Assembly (NCBI GenBank): GCA_964391675.1
Contig: CAYMMX010000006.1
Coordinates: 1-64,000 of the forward strand
DNA: 64,000 nt
From: CAYMMX01 sp964391675
Lineage (GTDB): Bacteria > Cyanobacteriota > Vampirovibrionia > Gastranaerophilales > Gastranaerophilaceae
Direction of reading: 5' to 3'
Part shown: positions 60,542-64,000 of the stretch, one piece after another
Layout: every line of letters begins with the position of its first letter
Position numbering within the stretch: the first letter of the stretch is position 1
The notes under the pieces: generated by a model
What the model was told of the DNA's origin: nothing
What the model saw: the letters and a program-made list of their open reading frames with translations, nothing else
Database searches by the model: none
Position numbers and translations under genes: made by a program

Positions 60542-61167
60542 TTAGCACTCATATATTTTTCTTCACAAAATTTAAGAAATTCTTTACCTCTCAAATTAAA
60601 AAGGGTTTCATATTTTAATATGATATCATTTGCTGATCCGCTTTCTTTAAGCCACGCATCTACAATTACAGCATTATTACCCCAGGTTTTCGGGTTTTTA
60701 ATTAAAGCATCTTTAGCCAAATTAATTACAACAAATGTATGATCATTAACATTTCTGCTTACTTCATCGTTATCCACAACACACATAACAAGAGTAGATT
60801 TTATACCTTTTTCTCTTAATTTATATTGAGCTAGTCGATTCATTTCGGAACAATTTGCTATATTCTTTGTTTTAAGAAAATCTAATAATTTTTTTATATA
60901 GTTATCAAAAGATAAATTCAACATTTTATCTCTCATAATATCAATAGATTGCATATTACGATTATAAATATCGGCTAAACAAGGGGTGCATTTATTGCTC
61001 AGATTAACAGGATAAGTATTACCCATTTTTATAGATAACATTGCCGGAGAAAAAATTCTTGGATATTCTGTTTTAATTTCCTGAATTATTTTTTCCCCAA
61101 TTTTAATACTTGGTTTAATGCTTTTAAATGTTATTTGATTTTGATTAATAGGAGATATAGATAACAT
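60538..61167 (-). CDS. Putative Cys-His-Asp (papain/transglutaminase-like) protein
   Basis: The 209-residue protein has residues that fit a catalytic triad: C106 in IANCSEMNRLAQYKLRE, H143 in NDHTFVVINL and D170 in VIVDAWL. This spacing is that of papain-like or transglutaminase-like enzymes, including glutamine deamidases. The N-terminus (MLSISPINQNQITFKS) has no hydrophobic signal peptide. An additional CTPC lies at 60-63. It could be an exported or intracellular protease or deamidase. Family and substrate are unknown. Confidence 0.6.
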   Translation of the reverse strand: MLSISPINQNQITFKSIKPSIKIGEKIIQEIKTEYPRIFSPAMLSIKMGNTYPVNLSNKCTPCLADIYNRNMQSIDIMRDKMLNLSFDNYIKKLLDFLKTKNIANCSEMNRLAQYKLREKGIKSTLVMCVVDNDEVSRNVNDHTFVVINLAKDALIKNPKTWGNNAVIVDAWLKESGSANDIILKYETLFNLRGKEFLKFCEEKYMSAN

Positions 61168-61244
61168 ATTTACACATAAAACAATAAAGAATAATTTTTG
61201 CTGTTATTTTAATAAGGGAATACAAAAATTTACAAATTAACTCT

Positions 61245-61274
61245 AAAAAAAAGGGATAAACATTGTTTACCCCC
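61245..61274 (-). terminator. Intrinsic terminator of an unannotated minus-strand transcript
   Basis: On the minus strand GGGGTAAAC/GTTTATCCC form a 9-bp stem with one wobble around AAT, followed by eight T. No gene of normal size ends here, which supports a short transcript from the proS side. Confidence 0.85.
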
Positions 61275-61298
61275 TCACCCTTAGATTAGGTTAGTGCA

Positions 61299-61346
61299 AG
61301 ACAAAACAATAAATGTTCTGCTTACATTTTCCCCTCCCTTTTGTCT
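61299..61346 (-). ncRNA. Candidate structured RNA upstream of the terminator at 61245
   Basis: On the minus strand AGACAAAA (61346-61339) pairs with TTTTGTCT (61306-61299), enclosing an unpaired GGGAGGGG and a small AATGT/ACATT hairpin. Together with the terminator at 61245 it makes a compact folded RNA of about 100 nt, or the 3' part of an mRNA for the 33-codon frame upstream. No known family is recognised. Confidence 0.4.
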
Positions 61347-61378
61347 AGTGCGTTGGAATTAAGATAGGAATATATGGT

Positions 61379-61480
61379 TTATTTTTTTCTTAGGTTTTCT
61401 GATACATTTATTAAAAAAGCATCAAATTTTAAAAGCCAACAAATAGATTTATAAGCTGTATTACTCATTTCATTTAACAT
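61379..61480 (-). CDS. Possible 33-aa small protein
   Basis: An ATG at 61480 has an ideal GGAGG site about 9 nt upstream and opens a 33-codon frame (MLNEMSNTAYKSICWLLKF ...). The middle is moderately hydrophobic and amphipathic, with a basic end NLRKK, like some small membrane-associated or toxin peptides. It is followed by the structured segment and terminator at 61245-61346. Only the ribosome site and terminator support it. Confidence 0.4.
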   Translation of the reverse strand: MLNEMSNTAYKSICWLLKFDAFLINVSENLRKK

Positions 61481-61553
61481 ATTACTTGCCTCCAGTACCC
61501 AACACATGCATGATATGGGCATATGGCATGTTTTAAATCCACTAAATATATGA

Positions 61554-63275
61554 TTATTTGAATTCAGTTAATATTTTTTCGATCACTTGATTAGGAGTTA
61601 ACGTAATTGACTCTCCGGTTTTTCTGGTTTTAAATTCAATTAATCCGTCTTGAATTGTTTTGCCTACTGTAATTCTATAAGGAAAACCAATTAAGTCTGC
61701 ATCTTTAAATTTAACTCCCGGACGTTCATCTCTATCATCTAAAACCACTTCGATACCTGATACTGATAATTTTTCGTAAATTTCATTTGCTGTATTCATC
61801 TGTAGTTCATCTTTTATATTCACCGGAACAATTGAAACGTGATATGGTGCGATGGAGATTGGCCAAATTATCCCGTTTTCATCATGATATTTCTCTACCG
61901 CAGCCTGAGCTGTTCTGGTTACACCAATTCCATAGCAACCCATAACAAAAGGTTTTTCTTTTCCGTCAACATCAGCAAAAGTTGCTTTCATTGGTTTAGA
62001 ATATTTTGTTCCCAATTTAAAAATATTACCAACTTCAATTCCTTGACATACATTTAAAGGAGCAGAGCATTGTATACAAAATTCTCCTTTTTCAACAAGT
62101 CTTATATCAAAGAATTTATCAAAATTTTTGACTTCGGAACCGAAATTTGCACCGACTAAGTGTTTATCTGTTTGATTGCATCCTACAACAAAATTTTTCA
62201 AATTTTTAATTGATTCATCAGCCACCATCCAAATACCATCTATATTTACAGGGCCTATAAAGCCGGCTTCCGAATTAAATCCTTTTTCTATCATTAATTC
62301 TTTAATTTCAACAGCTGATGCAATTCTAAGTTCATTAACTTTAAGCACATTTTTCAACTTTGTTTCTTCAACGTTTTTATCTCCGCGTATTAAAACCAAA
62401 ACCGGCTTTTTATCTGCAATATAAACTAAAGTTTTCAATATAACAGTTTTTTCAATTTTTAAAAATTCAGCTAAATCATCAATAGATTTAGTATCAGGTG
62501 TATCTATAATTTTAGGTTCGCTAAATCCGCCATTAAGGTTCTCTTCCGGTAATACTGAAACAGCACGCTCTGAATTAGCGGCATAACCACATTTATCACA
62601 GAAAAAAACATCATTTTCCCCTGCATCGGTATCAATTATTACCATATATTCATGACTAACGCTTCCGCCTATAGCCCCTGAATCTGATTGAACAACTTTT
62701 GTATCCAAACCGCAACGATCAAATATTTTTGTATAAGCAGCAGCCATATTATCGTATTCTTTATCAAGACCTTCTTCATCGATATCAAAACTGTATGCAT
62801 CTTTCATTATAAATTCACGCCCTCTTAAAAGCCCAAACCTCGGACGAATTTCATCTCTAAATTTTAGTTGTATCTGGTATAAATTTAGTGGTAATTGTTT
62901 ATATGACTTAGCAATATCACGAGCTATTGTTGTTATTATTTCTTCATGAGTCGGACCAAGACACATACCGCGATCATGACGATCTTTCATTCTCATAAGT
63001 TCTTTACCGTAAACGTCCCATCTGCCTGATTCTTCCCAAAGCTCCTGAGGTTGAACAAAAGGCATTAAAAGTTCTTGAGCACCTGCTGCATTCATTTCTT
63101 CTCTAATGATATTTTCAATTTTTTTTAAAACCCTGCTCATTAAAGGAAGATAACTGTATATACCACTTGATAGTTTTTTGATAAAACCTGCTCTAACCAA
63201 TAATTTATGAGAAATAACTTCTGCATCAGCCGGAAATTCTCTTAAAGTTTGCACAAAAAGTTTTGACATTTTCAT
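61554..63275 (-). CDS. proS: Prolyl-tRNA synthetase (bacterial type)
   Basis: ProS charges tRNA-Pro. The 573 residues are the bacterial architecture. Class II motif 1 lies near the N-terminus and motif 2 in FRDEIRPRFGLLRGREFIMKDAYSFD. An editing (INS) domain at about 225-385 contains KTLVYIADKKPVLVLIRGD. Motif 3 is GCYGIGVTRTAQAAVE, and the anticodon-binding domain is C-terminal. Start codons at M1 and M3 are both possible. The gene is single. Confidence 0.96.
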   Translation of the reverse strand: MKMSKLFVQTLREFPADAEVISHKLLVRAGFIKKLSSGIYSYLPLMSRVLKKIENIIREEMNAAGAQELLMPFVQPQELWEESGRWDVYGKELMRMKDRHDRGMCLGPTHEEIITTIARDIAKSYKQLPLNLYQIQLKFRDEIRPRFGLLRGREFIMKDAYSFDIDEEGLDKEYDNMAAAYTKIFDRCGLDTKVVQSDSGAIGGSVSHEYMVIIDTDAGENDVFFCDKCGYAANSERAVSVLPEENLNGGFSEPKIIDTPDTKSIDDLAEFLKIEKTVILKTLVYIADKKPVLVLIRGDKNVEETKLKNVLKVNELRIASAVEIKELMIEKGFNSEAGFIGPVNIDGIWMVADESIKNLKNFVVGCNQTDKHLVGANFGSEVKNFDKFFDIRLVEKGEFCIQCSAPLNVCQGIEVGNIFKLGTKYSKPMKATFADVDGKEKPFVMGCYGIGVTRTAQAAVEKYHDENGIIWPISIAPYHVSIVPVNIKDELQMNTANEIYEKLSVSGIEVVLDDRDERPGVKFKDADLIGFPYRITVGKTIQDGLIEFKTRKTGESITLTPNQVIEKILTEFK

Positions 63276-63359
63276 AATAAATCTTCCCTTAATCTCGTTT
63301 GAAATTATTTTAACATAAAATCAAGTTATTAAAAAAAGACTTTTAATATAAAAATTATC

Positions 63360-63950
63360 ATGTATGATTTATACATGGAAAACTTGAACACTAATAAAAA
63401 ATTATTTGTAATATCAGGTTCATCTGGTGTTGGTAAAGGTACAGTTATAAAAGGACTTCTTAAAAAAAATCCTGATATAATATTTTCTGTTTCTTGTACA
63501 ACAAGACCTATAAGAGAGGGTGAAACAGAGGGTGTAAATTACTTCTTTGTTACAAAAGAAGAATTTAAAAATAGCATTAATAATGATGAATTTTTAGAAT
63601 GGGCAGAATTTTCAGGAAATTACTACGGAACTAAAAAAGATTTTGTTGAAAGTGTTTTTAAACAAAATAAAGATATAATTTTAGAAATTGACACTCAAGG
63701 TGCTTTGCAAATTAAAGAAAAAATGCCCGAATCTATATTGATTTTTATAGCTCCACCTTCATATCAAGATTTAGAATTTAGATTAAGAAACCGTCAAACG
63801 GAAAGTGAAGAAGCAATCGCAAAACGTTTAGATTTTGTAAAGCTTGAAATAAGAAATTCGGAAAATTTCGATTACAGAATAGTGAATGACAAAGTAGAAC
63901 TTACAATTGAAGAGCTCGAAAGAATTATTAAAACCGAGAGGGCATATTAA
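63360..63950 (+). CDS. gmk: Guanylate kinase
   Basis: Guanylate kinase converts GMP to GDP. The 196 residues show P-loop SGSSGVGKGTVIKGLL, the GMP-binding SCTTRPIREGETEGVNYFFV and EFSGNYYGTKKDFV, and the lid region RLRNRQTESEEAIAKRL. Met1 or Met6 (63375) may be the start; no clear Shine-Dalgarno is seen for either. Its stop overlaps the next start (TAATG), linking it to coaBC, a common arrangement with the small RNA-polymerase subunit between or behind. Confidence 0.94.
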   Translation: MYDLYMENLNTNKKLFVISGSSGVGKGTVIKGLLKKNPDIIFSVSCTTRPIREGETEGVNYFFVTKEEFKNSINNDEFLEWAEFSGNYYGTKKDFVESVFKQNKDIILEIDTQGALQIKEKMPESILIFIAPPSYQDLEFRLRNRQTESEEAIAKRLDFVKLEIRNSENFDYRIVNDKVELTIEELERIIKTERAY

Positions 63951-64000
63951 TGCTTAGCGGGAAAAAAATACTAATAGGGATAACAGGCGGAATAGCCGCT
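63950..64000 (+). CDS. coaBC: Start of phosphopantothenoylcysteine synthetase/decarboxylase (cut by window edge)
   Basis: The first 17 codons read MLSGKKILIGITGGIAA, the characteristic FMN-binding beginning of CoaBC (Dfp), which makes 4'-phosphopantetheine for coenzyme A. It overlaps gmk by one base. The remainder lies outside the window. Confidence 0.75.
   Translation, partial: MLSGKKILIGITGGIAA

Overview
The window is strongly AT-rich chromosomal DNA from a diderm, heterotrophic bacterium. An ExbB/ExbD/TonB-type energy-transduction operon, a GT9 heptosyltransferase-like gene and several signal-peptide proteins point to an outer membrane. A PilT-type ATPase and FliD point to surface appendages. 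A PPi-dependent phosphofructokinase and an alpha-glucan phosphorylase-like enzyme point to fermentative sugar and glycogen use. The gene mix and low GC fit the non-photosynthetic cyanobacterial relatives (Vampirovibrionia/Gastranaerophilales). That placement is an inference from general resemblance, not from a phylogeny.

Layout. 1-235: two tRNA-Thr genes. 235-11940: ruvA, a TPR protein, rimO, an abundant-looking 54-aa protein, a secreted phosphodiester glycosidase with a structured leader, and a minus-strand envelope operon (tonB-like, exbB, exbD, exbD, ArsP-like permease), followed upstream by two related exported proteins and a GT2 enzyme. 12018-24331: a ChbG-type deacetylase, an exported PLD-family nuclease, the glycine cleavage genes gcvT-gcvH-gcvPA, then pilT-recO-rmuC, and an aroC-aroK-aroB operon. 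24342-33300: fliD, plsY-prmC, a lineage-specific large protein, PPi-PFK, a ZIP transporter, and an assembly gap (ten N) flanked by a short repeat. 33316-47400: leuD-hisB-hisC/HAD (a histidine block with a fused phosphatase), a cell-wall amidase, glycosyltransferases, UDG, glucan phosphorylase, a radical SAM protein, a single-chain restriction-modification enzyme and comM.

47596-58694 is the accessory part: a compact cluster, nearly all on the plus strand, of podovirus-type particle genes. In order these are a zinc-ribbon protein, a GerE/LuxR-type HTH, an amidase, a beta-propeller-like tail protein, major capsid, holin-like protein, scaffold-like protein, head-tail adaptor, small terminase, an unknown, an opposite-strand membrane protein, GNAT, portal, large terminase and a small membrane-anchored coiled-coil protein. 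No integrase, repressor or replication gene is visible. It sits cleanly between comM and speE. It could be a degenerate prophage, a minimal satellite, or a domesticated particle/gene-transfer element. This is my best candidate for an undescribed system.

58769-64000 returns to housekeeping genes: speE, a HIT protein, a nitroreductase, a Cys-His-Asp protease-like protein, a small terminated transcription unit, proS, gmk and the first codons of coaBC. Several intergenic regions look like small RNAs or cis-regulatory RNAs (5327-5413, 10909-10980, 33141-33300, 61245-61346). The most convincing is 10909-10980, which has a promoter, a 5' hairpin, an unpaired anti-Shine-Dalgarno stretch and an intrinsic terminator.
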